A DNA stretch of 64,000 nucleotides from Phascolarctos cinereus (lineage: Eukaryota > Chordata > Mammalia > Diprotodontia > Phascolarctidae). The stretch spans positions 7,816,001-7,880,000 of the forward strand of contig NW_018344024.1 in NCBI RefSeq assembly GCF_002099425.1, in the 5' to 3' direction. The notes beneath the pieces were generated by a model. The model ran no database searches, was not told the DNA's origin, and saw only the letters and a program-made list of their open reading frames with translations. This document shows positions 1-11,998 of the stretch, one piece after another; within the stretch, counting starts at the first letter, position 1; each line of letters starts with the position of its first letter. The translations under genes and the position numbers were made by a program.

Positions 1-311
1 GTAAAACACTGAGAATACTGCCTGTGGGCAAAAATAGTTTTAAAAAATTGATTTTTAAAAATTCACAACTTTAAAAGAGTGGGAAATGTATGTTTTACAC
101 ATTCTCACAAATAACAAATGGCCAAAGGGATTTTTCTCAATGTTAGAAAATAGTCTTTGGTTTCAGGAACAGCATGGATGCTTTCAACTAAGAAACCAAA
201 TTTTCCAGAGGATGTGAGTTACAGAAATCAAGAAGCTTGTTTTTCAACTCTAACTTTATATTGTCCCTACTAAACTTGAATGTTTTCACTCTATAAGTGA
301 GGCAGCAGTAG

Positions 312-450
312 TTTAGGAAAAAGTTTAAAGGTTCCAGTTCAAAACCTAACACCTTTCCAAGCTGTGTTACCTTGGGTCTCATACCACACTCCGACAAGCC
401 TGTTTCCTCATCTATAAATGGGAAATATTATTAAGACATCTCACAGAGAG
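312..450 (+). mobile_element. MIR-type SINE fragment
   Basis: A worn tRNA-like head (ggttccagttcaaaacc) is followed by 'gctgtgttaccttggg' and 'gtttcctcatctataaatgg', the order of a mammalian MIR in forward orientation. The ends are soft. Confidence 0.5.
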
Positions 451-454
451 TCAT

Positions 455-660
455 TAGTTTTTGGATAGAGAACTGGTGTCAGAGTCAAAAAGTTCAAGTC
501 TTCGCTGAAATATACTTTGTGACCTTGGGCAAATCATTCAAACTTACAATGTCCCAGGCAATTCTTTGAGACTAACTTGTAGGGAAGTTGTAGATAGATC
601 TACATTGGTAGAAGGAGTTTCATTTCTGGGGGTTCCCTATACCAAAGACTTTTCTTTTGT
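455..660 (+). mobile_element. CORE-SINE (marsupial tRNA-head type)
   Basis: Head 'tttttggatagagaactgg' and B-box-like 'gttcaagtc' lead into 'tgtgaccttgggcaaatca'. A 3' body follows with 'acattggtagaaggagttt' and 'gttccctataccaaag', shared with the copy at 905-1140. A further MIR-like tail piece (agggctgttgcatgg, aaatgagataatgg) lies at about 715-785. Confidence 0.6.
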
Positions 661-904
661 TTGTTTAGTCATTTTTCAGTCAAGACTTTACAGATCTCAA
701 TTAAAAAAAACAAACCATCTGCCTCACAGGGCTGTTGCATGGAACAAATGAGATAATGGTTATGAAGTGCTTTATAGTCTTCAAAAGGATAATATATTGA
801 GAGCTGGAAAGGACTTTATATCAATTAAATATCAGATATTTTCATATAGATTGAAGGGCCACTTCCAGAGAGAAATATTTAAGAGTGGCAATAATGCAAA
901 GGAA

Positions 905-1140
905 TAGTCTGCCTCAGGGATAGAGTATTGGCCTTGGAGTCAGGAGGATGTGGGTTCAAGTCCTTTCATTGATACATCCTAGCTGTGTTGGACAAGTCAT
1001 GCATCTTAGTGACCCCAGGCAACCCTCTGAAACCATAAATTACTGATAAATTGCCAATCTGAATTGGTGGAGGGTGTTCCCACCAGCAGTTCACATTATA
1101 CTGTTGAAGTCAGTCACTACTACCATCAACACTGACAGTA
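905..1140 (+). mobile_element. CORE-SINE, second copy
   Basis: 'gatagagtattggccttgga', 'gggttcaagtcc', 'ccaggcaaccctctgaaacc' and 'gaattggtggagggtgtt' occur in the same order as in the 455-660 copy. It is oriented forward and ends near the T/C-rich stretch at 1170-1225. Confidence 0.65.
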
Positions 1141-1387
1141 AAAGCTAGACAGAGTCTGAGAATCCCTTTGGAGTTTTTTTTTTCCTTTTCTTTCTCTTCC
1201 CTTCCCTTTCATTTTCTTCTCTAATCACATCTTCTAATTCTCAAACAAAATCCTCCGGAGACCACAAAAATGTGTGGCTCAATAGAGCAATTTTATTTTT
1301 TTTCTTTTAAGATCCCTGTGGGAGCCAATCTAACTATCTTCTAATTCGGGGAGCCTTTTTAAAGAAATGGCGACACCCCCACATAAT

Positions 1388-1510
1388 GTTCAACCGACAT
1401 TTATTAAGCACCTCCTACATGTAAAAAGGCACCATGCTAGGTGCTGCATATATAAAGATGAATGCACACAGTCCACTCTCAAGGTGTCTTCCAAATACCA
1501 TCTAAGCACA
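1388..1510 (-). mobile_element. L2 LINE 3' end
   Basis: 'catttattaagcacctccta' and 'caccatgctaggtgctgc' are the reverse complement of the L2 3' terminus. The LINE reads on the minus strand and is heavily 5'-truncated. Confidence 0.6.
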
Positions 1511-1689
1511 TAACCACTCAGCATCAAACTGGGCTTCAAGCTGTAAAGGTAAAGTATGCAATCAAGGCTCCCCAGTCCATCTAAGGAGCAGGAATGGCAA
1601 CAATTAGAAGGAAGAAAAGCCATGTTAGAGTCACTTTCTAGCATATCCCAGGACAATGGCAACTGAAACAGTTAGCTCCTGTTCTCTGC

Positions 1690-4600
1690 GGATGTGCGTC
1701 TGGCTTTAGGATCTTCTGAGCCCCCTCTGAAACTTTGACAAATGTATGAATACATATGTAAATAAAATATATAGTAGCCTGAGAAAGAAAAGAGCAGTTG
1801 ATAAAGGACCTCCAGAGCTGCAGGGCTTTGTGACCGAGGGAGGGAAGAATTTCTTTGTGCCCCTACAAAATGTATGAAAAGAAAGAGACAGAGGCTAGTT
1901 CTTGCAAAAAAGCCTGGTTGTATGTAAGTGCCTCAGCAGGTGAAATGCAGGCTTATATCTGCCTCTATAGTTCCCCTTCAGTGGTAAGTCAGGGATCCTA
2001 TGTGCATGCTGGGTACCTGTGCTGGTGTTCATTGCTAGCACCCTACTCCAACAAAAAGGAAATAGTTTTGAAACAATAGAGAAGTGAGCACATATCTGAA
2101 TCATGGTTACAGGCAGTTTCTGCTGACCTTTCTTATTATGTTTAATAAGAAAGTAAAGTCTAATCAACAAGATGATTTGGTGATTATTGATTATTCTTAT
2201 TTTGCTGAAGGCAGGAAAAAAAAATCTTTCTACCTCCTCCCCCTCCCCCCCAAGCCATACACACCAACATGGAGTTTTAAATTTAAAAAACAGGGGTCCT
2301 CTACTGAAAGGTACGTTTTAAGGATGAATGACATAAGCTTAGTTACGAGTGACCACAAGATTACCCTTCCAGGGTGAACTGCAGTGTCTGTAAATATATT
2401 TTCCCTTTGGGATTTTATGGAATGTTACCTCACTTTATGACAGTTCTCATCATAGCATAAACAGAGAACATTTGTGTAAGTGAGGCAATGCACTGTGAAA
2501 TGTCAGACAAACAATACAATCAATAATTTCTAAGTTAAAACTGAAGCAAAGCTCATCTGTACTGTTACATTGGAGGTCCAGGGCAGTAATCATAGTCGAG
2601 CACCTAGACTGTTTTTGTTTAATCCTCTGATGAAAAAAGGAAAAAAAGAAACATCAAAATGTCCCTTTTCATAGAGATGAGAAGAAATTGCTCCTAAGAG
2701 CATCTTTCTTCCTTTCCTCTTGGCCATTATTAACTCAAAAAAAATAATACTTGAGATATGAGACTTTTGAAATTTTTCTTTAATAGCTTTAATGATATGA
2801 ACTTGTTTGTTTTCAATTACCTTTTATTACAATTACCTGGTGGGTGGGGAGGGAAAGATAGTTGACTAATTTGTTAATTATTTGAATTTTAGCTTCCCCC
2901 CTCCACAAAATAAGAATGTGTAAGTTTTATCAGAATGTTTAAAAGTTATTTTATACAATGAGAGAAAATAAAACAAGTCCAATACTTAGCCTGGCTAGAG
3001 AGGGATTCCTGTTATTTTTCTCTCTAAATTCTCCAACAGAAAAAAAAAAACACAAAACATAAACTTGCTCTCTTGAGAATGCTTACTTTTTAGGCTTTCT
3101 CTCCAAAGTACCAAAGAATTAAACAAATGAGATGGGGTGAGTCTTTCTCCTTGCCCTGACCATTTAGTAAAATAATAGTGAATGCTTTAATTATTAGAAG
3201 CAGAGCTTTTAAAATGGGGGGGCATCAAGATGTAAAATATATACACATATGTTCACAGACACATATATAGATATGCATAAGTAGACAAGCTATTCTTCAA
3301 GGTTATTAACAGTTGTATAAGCTAATTATTGCTAATACCTTATGGGGGTAGCAGGAAAATCATACAGTAGCTTTCAGCATAGATCTAATTGGCCCCTATA
3401 GCAACTTTGATGCCTTCTCAGTATAGCTCAGTTATTATAAAAGGCATCTTGCTTTCGAAAAAATCACACCTGCAGTAGACCGTCCTCTGGGAATCATTCA
3501 ATTCATTGGTAAACACAACCCCTATACATCAAAAGTTTCCACTTTCTCTAGCCGCTTTTAACACAAGGGTCCCTCCCCTCTCCCCAGGCTTCTTGCAAGC
3601 TATCTAGGGAATCTTTCACTTTTTGTCCTTTCCCGACCCTTCTGGACCACATTCTCTGTTCTCATTCACGCCATCTGCTCTCAATGAAGGTAAAACTTCT
3701 GCTCAGAGAAGAATAATCATCCCTGGCAATTAGCTGCTTTTGTGAGTTACCCTTTCAGCGCCTGACTATTAAAACTTATATTGTGGATATCACCATTCAA
3801 ATTATTACCGAAGTTTAAAAAATAGTTTGTAATTGATACATTTCTGGCAACAGCCTCCCCCCCCCCGTCCCCAGAGAGTGGTACAATCTCCTTGTTCCTG
3901 ACAGAAGTCTTTCTAAAGATCTGCTCAAGCCTCACTAAGCAGCTGTGAGTTAGGTCATTTTCCCAGGAGTTTTACATGTGGAAAACTGGGCATTAGTAAG
4001 GCCTCCAAAAGGACACCATCTGGCCCTAGTGAAAAAAAGGATCACGACACTTTCTGTGGTACCAACAGGCCCTGATGAACCATAAAGGAATTCAGGCCGA
4101 GTCTGTGAGCCAATGGTGACGGCCCAACAATCACCTCAATGACAGCCAATTCCATTCATCTTTGCAGTTATCTCATAGCACAATGGACTTTTGTGCCATG
4201 CTGTTTACTGGCGGCGTAGTAAAATCCATTTTGATTTTTGTGTTTGGTCTCAGTGCCTGTCCTCTTTACAGGAACACATCAGGAGAGATAGCAGCACAAA
4301 GGAGAGTTCTTTCAGCATTCAGACTCCTCAGTTTTCTTCCCCCCACTGTACATGGAGCACAAGAATAAAACGTGAGGCTGGTAGGGGTGCTCCCCAAAGA
4401 CCTGTTCTGGGACAGAATTCTGCCCCCATTACTGCTCCACCCTGCTGAATTTAGTTGGTTCATAGAACTTAGGAGCTCACCACTGAGGAAAAAGTATCAA
4501 AAGGATATCAAGAGGTATAGAAGAAAATTAGAAAGGAAAACAAAACACAAAGAAACAAACAAACAAAAAATCCTTTCCCAGGATCGTGCCAGTTCTCAAA

Positions 4601-4840
4601 CAGGAATTGTTTTATGAGCAGAGCTGTTGGGTATGATTAGGTTTCAGAGTGATTAAAATGCTAATATACAAACAAAACTATTCTCTTAAAAATGAGACCA
4701 ACCTGGGTACTACAAAGGCCAATTTCTTTTTTAGATAATGGTAGCTGAGTAAGTCAGATTAAGAAAAAACAAACCTTTAAATAATTTAAACTTTTTCCTG
4801 TGACTGCAAATATACAAACATATTATACATGTACATACAT
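1690..4840. other. Repeat-poor stretch, no gene seen
   Basis: I recognise no coding region and no interspersed repeat in these 3.1 kb. There are short homopolymer runs (A at about 2216, C at about 2246 and 3858) and a locally GC-richer patch at about 4080-4260 with several CpGs, rare elsewhere in the window. The content is otherwise AT-rich unique sequence. It could hold conserved noncoding DNA, but nothing here proves that. Confidence 0.4.
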
Positions 4841-4843
4841 GTA

Positions 4844-4869
4844 TACACACACACACACACACACACACA
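4844..4869. repeat. (CA)n microsatellite
   Basis: About 13 CA units, preceded by a looser tacatgtatac-type stretch from about 4826. Confidence 0.95.
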
Positions 4870-5801
4870 TAGATGTATACATATATTGTTAAACACTCAC
4901 CTAACCAACTCTCAAACATCTCATAGCTGGGATAGTGGATGTATGAGAGTAAAAAAATTATTCCACAGTGGAGAATGGGAAATACTGAAAACAGCCCTCA
5001 ACTCTTGGAAAATCAAGCTTTGCAAAATGAGTTTAGAGTAAATATTTCCTACTTCGTGCCCTCTTCCTTTCTTCTCCACATTAAGGTGTTAGGAGGTTGG
5101 GGTGGGAAGATACTGTCACAAACCTTGGAGCTCTCCTATCATTCCTTACAGAGACCCTCCTGCTTTTTCTTGCAGCCCACGGACATCAAACCTCATCCAG
5201 CCTGCCACTTGGGGCTTCATTTATACGCAGCAGAGTCCTTCCCCACTGCCTGTGCTCAGGACCCCATATTGTCACAACAAAGGGCATTTTTAGGTTAAAG
5301 AAAATAGTTGAAAACATACTCTCAGTTTTTAGGTTTTGAGAGGGAGGGAGAGAGTTTGCTGGTATTATTCCACAGAATAATTTTCTTTTCTCCCCCAGAT
5401 TTTGAAGATGATAAAAGCTAACAGAATGAGTAGAATTTAATGAAGGGAAACATTTCTCAATGCACGATTCCCTGAAGGAAATGATGGGGGCTTTTTTGTG
5501 GGAAGATGTAGCTGCTTGCTTATGAGTCATCCAGCTCACTTATTAACATGTGTATCCAAAGCCTAATTACAGAATTCTCTTTTAAAAGTCAAAGTGCTAC
5601 CATTGGTATTATTCAGTACAATTCTAGTGGAGAGGTTCAAAACTGTTATATCTATTTTCATTCGTCAACGAGTTTGCTCCTCATTCTGTAACCAACAATG
5701 GCATATTATAACTGCAAAGCTAAACTTTCTGAGTTTAAGGCTCACCTCGTAATAATGCAAATGCTTGTCATAAAGTAACAGCTTGATTGAGAATGAAAGA
5801 A

Positions 5802-5821
5802 CTGTGTGTGTGTGTGTGTGT
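5802..5821. repeat. (TG)n microsatellite
   Basis: About ten TG units in otherwise unique sequence. Confidence 0.95.
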
Positions 5822-6254
5822 TTTGAAAGATCTAAAAAACAGAGTATGGAATAGCCAGCTTCCTCTTACTGAAGTGTTTTCACAATTATGCACACAGTTA
5901 TTTACCCTATTATGAGTTACAGCCTTTTCATAGGATGCTTCTAACTGTTTAAATGAGAGGCCTACCAAAGATGCTCTGAGCCAAGACCTAGCAGTTACAG
6001 CCACTGGCATCAGTGCCTCGAGTCTTGCCACGAAGATCAATGAACAGTGAGCCCCTAAAGCTGAGACCTAGGTTTTCAAAGGGCATGGAATGCAGATATA
6101 CATGGAGAAAGGCCTTTGAGGCTGCAGAGTATTCAGAAAAACAGAAGGGGGAAGGAGGAGCAGCCTCAGCAGGAGTAGGAGGACACCTAGTTTTACTCCC
6201 AGAGCTGCTTAACACAAAAGATACTTAGCCAGCCAATTAGCAAGTGTTTCAGAC

Positions 6255-6258
<4 letters not shown>

Positions 6259-6294
<36 letters not shown>

Positions 6295-6299
6295 ACACA
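6259..6299. repeat. (CA)n microsatellite
   Basis: About 20 CA units with a single T interruption near the right end. Confidence 0.95.
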
Positions 6300-8030
6300 A
6301 CCTGGACTTTACCAAATGAATAAATGTTCAGTAATTTGGGACACACGTTCCCTTTTCCCTTAAAGATTCTTTCTCTCTATAATGAGTAATGGAGGGCTTT
6401 TTAAACAATAGAACACTTTGAAAACCTGATAGATCATGAAATCATTAATTTCTGCTATTATTTTCTTTGACACTTTTCTTAGCAGTGATTTTGGCACATT
6501 AACATTCTTCCTCAGGATTAAATGATTTTTAAAGGATTAAAATGTTAATTAAAAGGATAATAGAAATATCAGTCGCTGAAAAGGCCGTCAGCATTGGTCG
6601 TTTTTAACTAGAAACTTGTGCTTCTTCTCTTTTCCCAAGAAGAACTATTTGCGAGATGATGGTTCCTAAGGAAGAAAATGATAAAACTAATAGCAATTTG
6701 GCTCTTTAACGGTCTGAGAACAAATATGTTTACACCTCACAAAAGGGATCTTATGTCCTTGAAAATTCTAAAGGTCATTGTTGATGGAACCAATAGATAC
6801 TGTGTGTGTTTTTCTGCATGTGTGCAGGGTTTTGTAAGAATTCTATAGCAGAAGGGAGAAGATGTGGGGAAAGAGGGTAGGTTGTAGACTGAAGGAAGGT
6901 CCAGAGGATTCCATGTGAAAAGTTCAGCTGTAATAATCTCTTTTCTCCTTCTGATCCAAGCTACACATGAGAGCACTCTGGTGTCTTTCATTGTTATTTG
7001 TCACCCTTTTGTGCAGAGCAACTTATACCCACAGCCATTCTAGCAAGTACAATTTTAAAAAGCATTCAACATTATGCTCATTGAATACTTCTGAGACCAG
7101 TGCCATCAAGTGCCAACCCACCTATTGAATGCTGGTTATCTAATGCCATTAGAGCCCTGTAAGTGTTCTATGAAAAACAAATAAATTGTTACCTACAGAA
7201 TTTAAAAACTGATTAAAAAAGATAAAATCTTTGTATGTGTTGGCAGGAATAATAGTCTATAAAGTCTTCTATTGATAATCTGTATAGGAGACTTAAGGGA
7301 AGCATAGTGATTTAGACTTAGCTTAAAACCCACCAGAACTCTAAATTTATCAGTTTTGTAAACTTAGGGCCAAATCAAGTAGGAAAAAAAAAAGAAAACA
7401 AATTCCCAGCCCTAGGAATATCTTCCTGATTTTAGCAATGAGCCTTTTAGCTTGGGTTTTTCACTGTTTCAGCACTTCTTAAACATAATTATCTACACCT
7501 CTTTTGGATGAAGGAAATGTTATACATATACATATATGTAAGACAAATTGACAAACATAGGAAAAGAGAAGCTAAAAATACATTATCCATGAACTTAGGG
7601 TCTTGCTCATCAACACAGTTAGAATCAATGTTCGTGCCAGGATTATGATCTTGAGTATATCATTCAAGATTGCATGTTACATGTGATAGAAGTGGAAAAG
7701 GAACCCTGAATGGCAAAGTATTCTCCACATGACTCTGATTCTCTCTCTCTCTTTCTCTCTCTCTGTATGTGTGTGTGTGTTTCATCTGCTAATTTTGACA
7801 TGGATGCTGTGGTTAATTTTGCATCACATTATTTGGGGTTTTTCACAATATTAACCTTCTACCCCAGGATAATTTTGTACTTTGGTGGGTATGTCATCTC
7901 CTGGCAGTTGGTATTCATTCCACTGATTGTGATCCCTCTAGCTTTTGTCTCCTGTGTGATTCTTGCCCATGGCCTCTCATAAAATCTTTCATAGAAAATT
8001 CATCCAATGTCCAGGAAGCATTTCTCTTAC
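6300..8030. other. Unassigned AT-rich sequence
   Basis: No gene and no clear transposon. A TC run passes into TG at about 7740-7781. A TTAATTA-rich patch at about 6520-6620 has the look of unique noncoding DNA. Confidence 0.35.
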
Positions 8031-8035
8031 TATTT

Positions 8036-8225
8036 TGTAGGATCATAAGATCATAAATTTGAAGTTGGAAAGGGCCTCATAGGCCATCTAACACAGTTCT
8101 TTCATTTTATAGATGAGAAAGTTGAGACCAGGGGAGGTTAAATGAGTTGTCTCAAGTAACAAAGGTGGTAAGTGTGAGAAATAGGATTGAACTAGGTCCT
8201 CTGACTCCAATTTTCTTTCCACTTT
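8036..8225 (-). mobile_element. MIR/CORE-SINE-like repeat, antisense
   Basis: 'ggatcataagatcataaatt', 'aaagggcctcataggcca', 'attttatagatgagaaag' and 'aggtcctctgactccaa' follow the order of the common 'gatcatagaatcatagattt' repeat in marsupials, read from its 3' side. Confidence 0.6.
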
Positions 8226-8315
8226 TGTGGTTGCCAAGGTACCACTTGGGTTGTTCACCTGTTAGGTTTAGTCTATGACTTTTTTGGACATTAATATCTT
8301 TAATGTCATCTAGGA

Positions 8316-8490
8316 TAAGTGGGGTCAAACTCAAATAGAAACAAGTCCATGTGGGCATCATATTGACTCAGAAAACCACAAATTAACACTATCTATTTTG
8401 TACTATGTTTTTATTTATTTTGTTAAATTATTTCCCAATTTCATTTTAATCTTCTTCAGGCTGTACTTGGGAACACGCACAATACCTCTG
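8316..8490 (+). mobile_element. hAT-like non-autonomous DNA transposon, copy 1
   Basis: The left end carries 'gggtcaaactcaaatagaaa' and the body 'gaaaaccacaaattaacact' and 'tttatttattttgttaaa'. The right end 'aatacctctg' is a worn form of the terminal inverted repeat seen in copy 2 (36878-37073). Flanking 8-mers atctagga (8308-8315) and atctaggg (8491-8498) match at 7 of 8 bases, fitting the 8-bp duplication that hAT transposases make. No coding capacity. Confidence 0.75.
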
Positions 8491-8799
8491 ATCTAGGGAA
8501 TGGGTTGCTGCCTACTTATACCCAACATGTATCTTGGGAGAGAACAGTTTTTTAAAGCCACCAGCACTATCATGACCAATACACATTGGTGTCATAATGT
8601 ATGCAGTGATTTGTTAGATACCTGGGACATAAAGAAACATGGCAAGACCATAACTTTAAGTATTTATGTCCGATCTTCTGTAGATAATTGATCTTATCAA
8701 TGTGGGTATTCCCTTCAATGATATAGATTGCAACCTGTCCATGCCATCTCATTCTTGTTCTCCCATTAATCCTCCACAGAGGGTTAATCTTTCAGTGGT

Positions 8800-9175
8800 G
8801 TTTAAGCTGGATTGGAGAGAGAAGAGACCAGAGGCAGAGATGCTAATTACGAAATAATTATTGTATGATGTGATGATGACCTGGTGGTGGCTATGGAAAT
8901 AGAAAGGAAGAGATTGAGAGAAATTATGAAGAAAATTTCAATAGAAAAAGAAGTAATCTAACGTGATTATAAAACGTTGTGTCTAAGTGACTTGTGAAAG
9001 GATGATATCCTTGAACTAAATTGCAAAGTCCAGCAGAGAAGCTAGTTTTGAGAGAAGGATACCAGTTTAATTTTACACATGTGAATGAGGAGTTAAAGAG
9101 GAATAACCAGTTAGTGATGACCATAGAACCACTGGACATGTGGGACTAGAACTCAGGAGAGAGGCCAGAAACATG
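8800..9175 (-). mobile_element. L2 LINE internal fragment, antisense
   Basis: 'gctggattggagagagaaga', 'gacctggtggtggctatgga' and 'gggactagaactcaggagag' follow the antisense L2 ORF2 region in order. It reads on the minus strand, is old, and has no usable open frame. Confidence 0.6.
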
Positions 9176-9210
9176 AGGAAGCCATCTATGTGTTTCTTAA
9201 GTTCCTTATC

Positions 9211-9314
9211 CTACTTAGAATACTTAATCCAGTGTGGGTCTAGGTTGTGGCTGGGTTCCCAACCTACTAGAAATGTTTGACCCAATATGGGACTAGGTTG
9301 TGACTGGGTACAAC
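9211..9314. repeat. Imperfect tandem duplication, about 52-bp unit
   Basis: Unit 1 (9211-9263) and unit 2 (9264-9314) both run 'ctact-tag-aa' ... 'gg-ctaggttgtg-ctgggt' ... 'caac'. They match at roughly four of five positions. Confidence 0.75.
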
Positions 9315-9319
9315 ATTTC

Positions 9320-10590
9320 TGTTATATTGTCTGGAAGCATTTTGGCCATACAGAGGATAATTTTGACAGGATTTTGCCATCCTGTTGCTCAGCTACAATG
9401 GGCGGTAGAAGTGGCTCTGCTGTTCTTTGGAGGGTGGGCCTGATGTATCCTTCTGAGCCAAAAGGGAGAATCAAACTCTTTATTTTAAACATGTCCATTT
9501 GGTCCTTCACATTAAAAAAAAAACTGCTGGAGAATCTTTCATTGTTTTTACATATTCTTTTAGAACAGGAATAGAACATTTTCAAAGGATAAAAATTGTA
9601 TAACAAAATTGTTCATATTTCCAAGGACATTTTTTGTTTCTCATCTACTCTACTTTTTCTTTCCCATTCGAGACAAACAGTAATAAATTTAATAGCCAGG
9701 CTGGGTGGTTAGGTGCTTCTCTAATTGAATAATGATTCACTTGGACCCTTTATAAATTTTTATTTTTTTGTAGTTTATGGAAATTGATGTGATTTGTAGA
9801 TGTTAAGTCACCTAGCTTAGTACCTCGCATACAGTAAGCACTTAATTCATACTTATTGGCTGGAGTGAACAAATTATCAGTAGGGAGTGGCTCACCATTG
9901 AGCTTCACATTTGTTAAACTTTCTTGAATGCTTAATTGTTTGAAAAGATGTCAGCTGCAAGATTGGTGTACTAGAAAAAAAATTACATTTAGATTGGCCC
10001 TATGTCTGTTTTCAGTGTGAAAGGGACTGGGGTGAGTGTTGGGAACACTTGAAACTATGTGTTCTGCATGAAAATGAAGCACTGCCATTATACAGGATGC
10101 TTCTAGTTTTTTTTTCTTTTTTAGAAAAGGACATCATATCCAGAACCTGTTGAATAGGGAGTAAGAACACCTATGGCAGAACTAGTGTGGTCCAAATATT
10201 AGAACTGAATTAGACTGGATCATTGCCAGGTGGAAGCCTTTCCAATTTCAACTTGGTAAAAAAAAAAAAAAGGTCACATTAAAAACACCAAAAACTCTTA
10301 CAGGAAATGGAAGGAAGAAGAGTCAGAAGTTAAAATGTATCTTGCTTCTGCTTGAAAATGGGAAATAAAGGAGATCTATGTAAGGCAGAGCATATATGTG
10401 AATGTGTCATCTGACTTTGTCCCAAACACAAATTAGATGGGGAAAAGTTTTTTTTTTTCCATCAACTATTGGTTGGGATCCCTGAGCTCTATTTCTACTT
10501 CTGCCATTTGGGTCTAAGTCTGTCATTTCATTTTGTAGTGCCTTAAATTGTTAATACAATAGCTGCAATTGCCTTTTTTCCCCTTCTTCT
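9320..10590. other. Unassigned; small L2 3' end at 9806-9865
   Basis: Mostly unrecognised AT-rich sequence without a gene. 'gcatacagtaagcacttaat' at about 9828 is a forward L2 3' terminus. Confidence 0.4.
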
Positions 10591-10599
10591 TCAACAGGG

Positions 10600-10780
10600 G
10601 CCATCACCAATCATCTTGACTCTTGTTTTGCCAATGAACTCTGCTGACTGTGGAGGAGAGAAAGTGAGGCTTTGTGCAGTTCTGCCTCACCTAAATCTAA
10701 TCCACTTGCAAGTCAAGATATCAACCTCATGATATCATTGGTCCTCTTCAGGAATGAAGGATGAACAACATTCTTCTTCA
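10600..10780 (+). mobile_element. RTE-type SINE (MAR1-like)
   Basis: 'ggaggagagaaagtgaggct', 'gttctgcctcacctaaatc', 'caagtcaagatatcaacc' and 'cattggtcctcttcagg' match the copies at 29880-30075 and 48110-48200. It ends in an 'aatgaaggatgaacaac' tail, as RTE-mobilised repeats do. The family name is from memory. Confidence 0.6.
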
Positions 10781-10784
10781 ATAA

Positions 10785-10985
10785 CTGAATCATGGTAAGA
10801 AGGTGCAGGTCTGGATTCAAAGTCTAACTCTGGCCACTTATTTGCTGTGTGATACTGAACCAATCTTTTAATTTCTAAGGCAACTCTGTAAGACTGTAAT
10901 TTGTAGAACAGGTGCAAAATTTAATTTGCAGAAAAATTTTCTCCCACAGGCATTCCTACCCTGAGTTCACAGGTCCCATAAAAAG
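10785..10985 (+). mobile_element. CORE-SINE
   Basis: 'tggattcaaagtctaactc', 'aaggcaactctgtaagactg' and 'gttcacaggtccc' mark the same SINE body as at 455-660 and 905-1140. It abuts the preceding RTE-type SINE. Confidence 0.55.
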
Positions 10986-11168
10986 GCAGGGTGTTTCTAA
11001 CACCAGTAAGTAAATTCTACCACATGTACTTTGTGTTTTAGGAAGAAATGATATGCGGCATAGGATCAGGAAAGGAAGAAGAGAGAGAAGTCCTGAATGC
11101 GTGGGCTCTATTGAACTCTCTTTCATCTTTTCTGTACATTGTATGTTGGTCTAAAATATATGTTCCCA

Positions 11169-11310
11169 GGGGCAGCTAGGTGGTACAGTGGATAAAACAC
11201 CAGCCCTGGATTCAGGAGGAGCCGAGTTCAAATCCAGCCTCAGACACATAACACTTACTAACTGTGTGACCCTGGGCAAGTCACACACACACACACACAC
11301 ACACATACAT
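11169..11310 (+). mobile_element. tRNA-derived SINE (WSINE-like) with CA tail
   Basis: Starts 'ggggcagctaggtggtacag', with B box 'gagttcaaatcc' and body 'ctaactgtgtgaccctgggc'. The expected A-rich tail is replaced by a (CA)n run (11282-11306). Flanks atatatgttccca (left) and atatattccca (right) look like a slightly decayed target duplication. Confidence 0.85.
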
Positions 11311-11569
11311 ACATATATTCCCATAATATGCCTTTTAAGCTTCATTTTACTCATTTGTATAATGAGAATGATAATATTTATATAAGGTTGCTATGAGAGA
11401 ATTGTCTTGTTAATTTTAAGGTGCTTTAGAATTTTCATCTGTTATCGTTATTGTTATTAATCTGGATGTTTATCACTGAAATTAAAAACTATGGTTTCCC
11501 TGCACTTTTTTTCCCTTGAAAACTCCAATCCCAACCCACAATCTCTATCCTTTGAATAGCTACATCATT

Positions 11570-11790
11570 TAACATATAATAATAACTCACATTTATACAG
11601 GGCTTTAAGCTCACTTTCAACAACCCTGGGAGGTAGGTGTTGAAAATAGTTTCATCCTCATTTTACAGATGAATAAAAACTAAGGCTTAGAAAGGTGAGG
11701 TGATTTTTCCATGATGACAACAAAATGTCAGAGCCTGGATTCAGATCTCGTCACTTCAAATTCAGTGTTCTTTCCATGTTGCTTCTCATA
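11570..11790 (-). mobile_element. MIR, antisense
   Basis: 'aacaaccctgggaggtaggt', 'cctcattttacagatgaa' and 'agagcctggattcagatc' appear in the order of a reverse-complemented MIR. Confidence 0.65.
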
Positions 11791-11814
11791 CCTACTCTTG
11801 TTCGTTCTATTTTA

Positions 11815-11960
11815 TGTAGCTATAGTTTATCTCTCAAATTAAACTGTTAGCATCTTGAGGGTGAATACTGTGCTTAATGCTTCTTTGTTTGCTCCAGTGC
11901 CTAGGATGGCTCACTCCACATAATAAATGCTCAATAAAGATATATTGAATAGTTGATTAC
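11815..11960 (+). mobile_element. L2 LINE 3' end
   Basis: 'actgttagcatcttgagggt', 'gctccagtgcctaggat' and 'taataaatgctcaataaag' form the forward L2 3' terminus. Confidence 0.65.
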
Positions 11961-11998
11961 TATAATTCATAGCTCATATTGCCTTTTCCTGAGAGTCA

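Noticed and set aside
4162-4448. Overlapping small frames on both strands
   Set aside because: Short, in all frames, with no recognisable domain; the CpG-bearing DNA itself is kept as a noncoding candidate.
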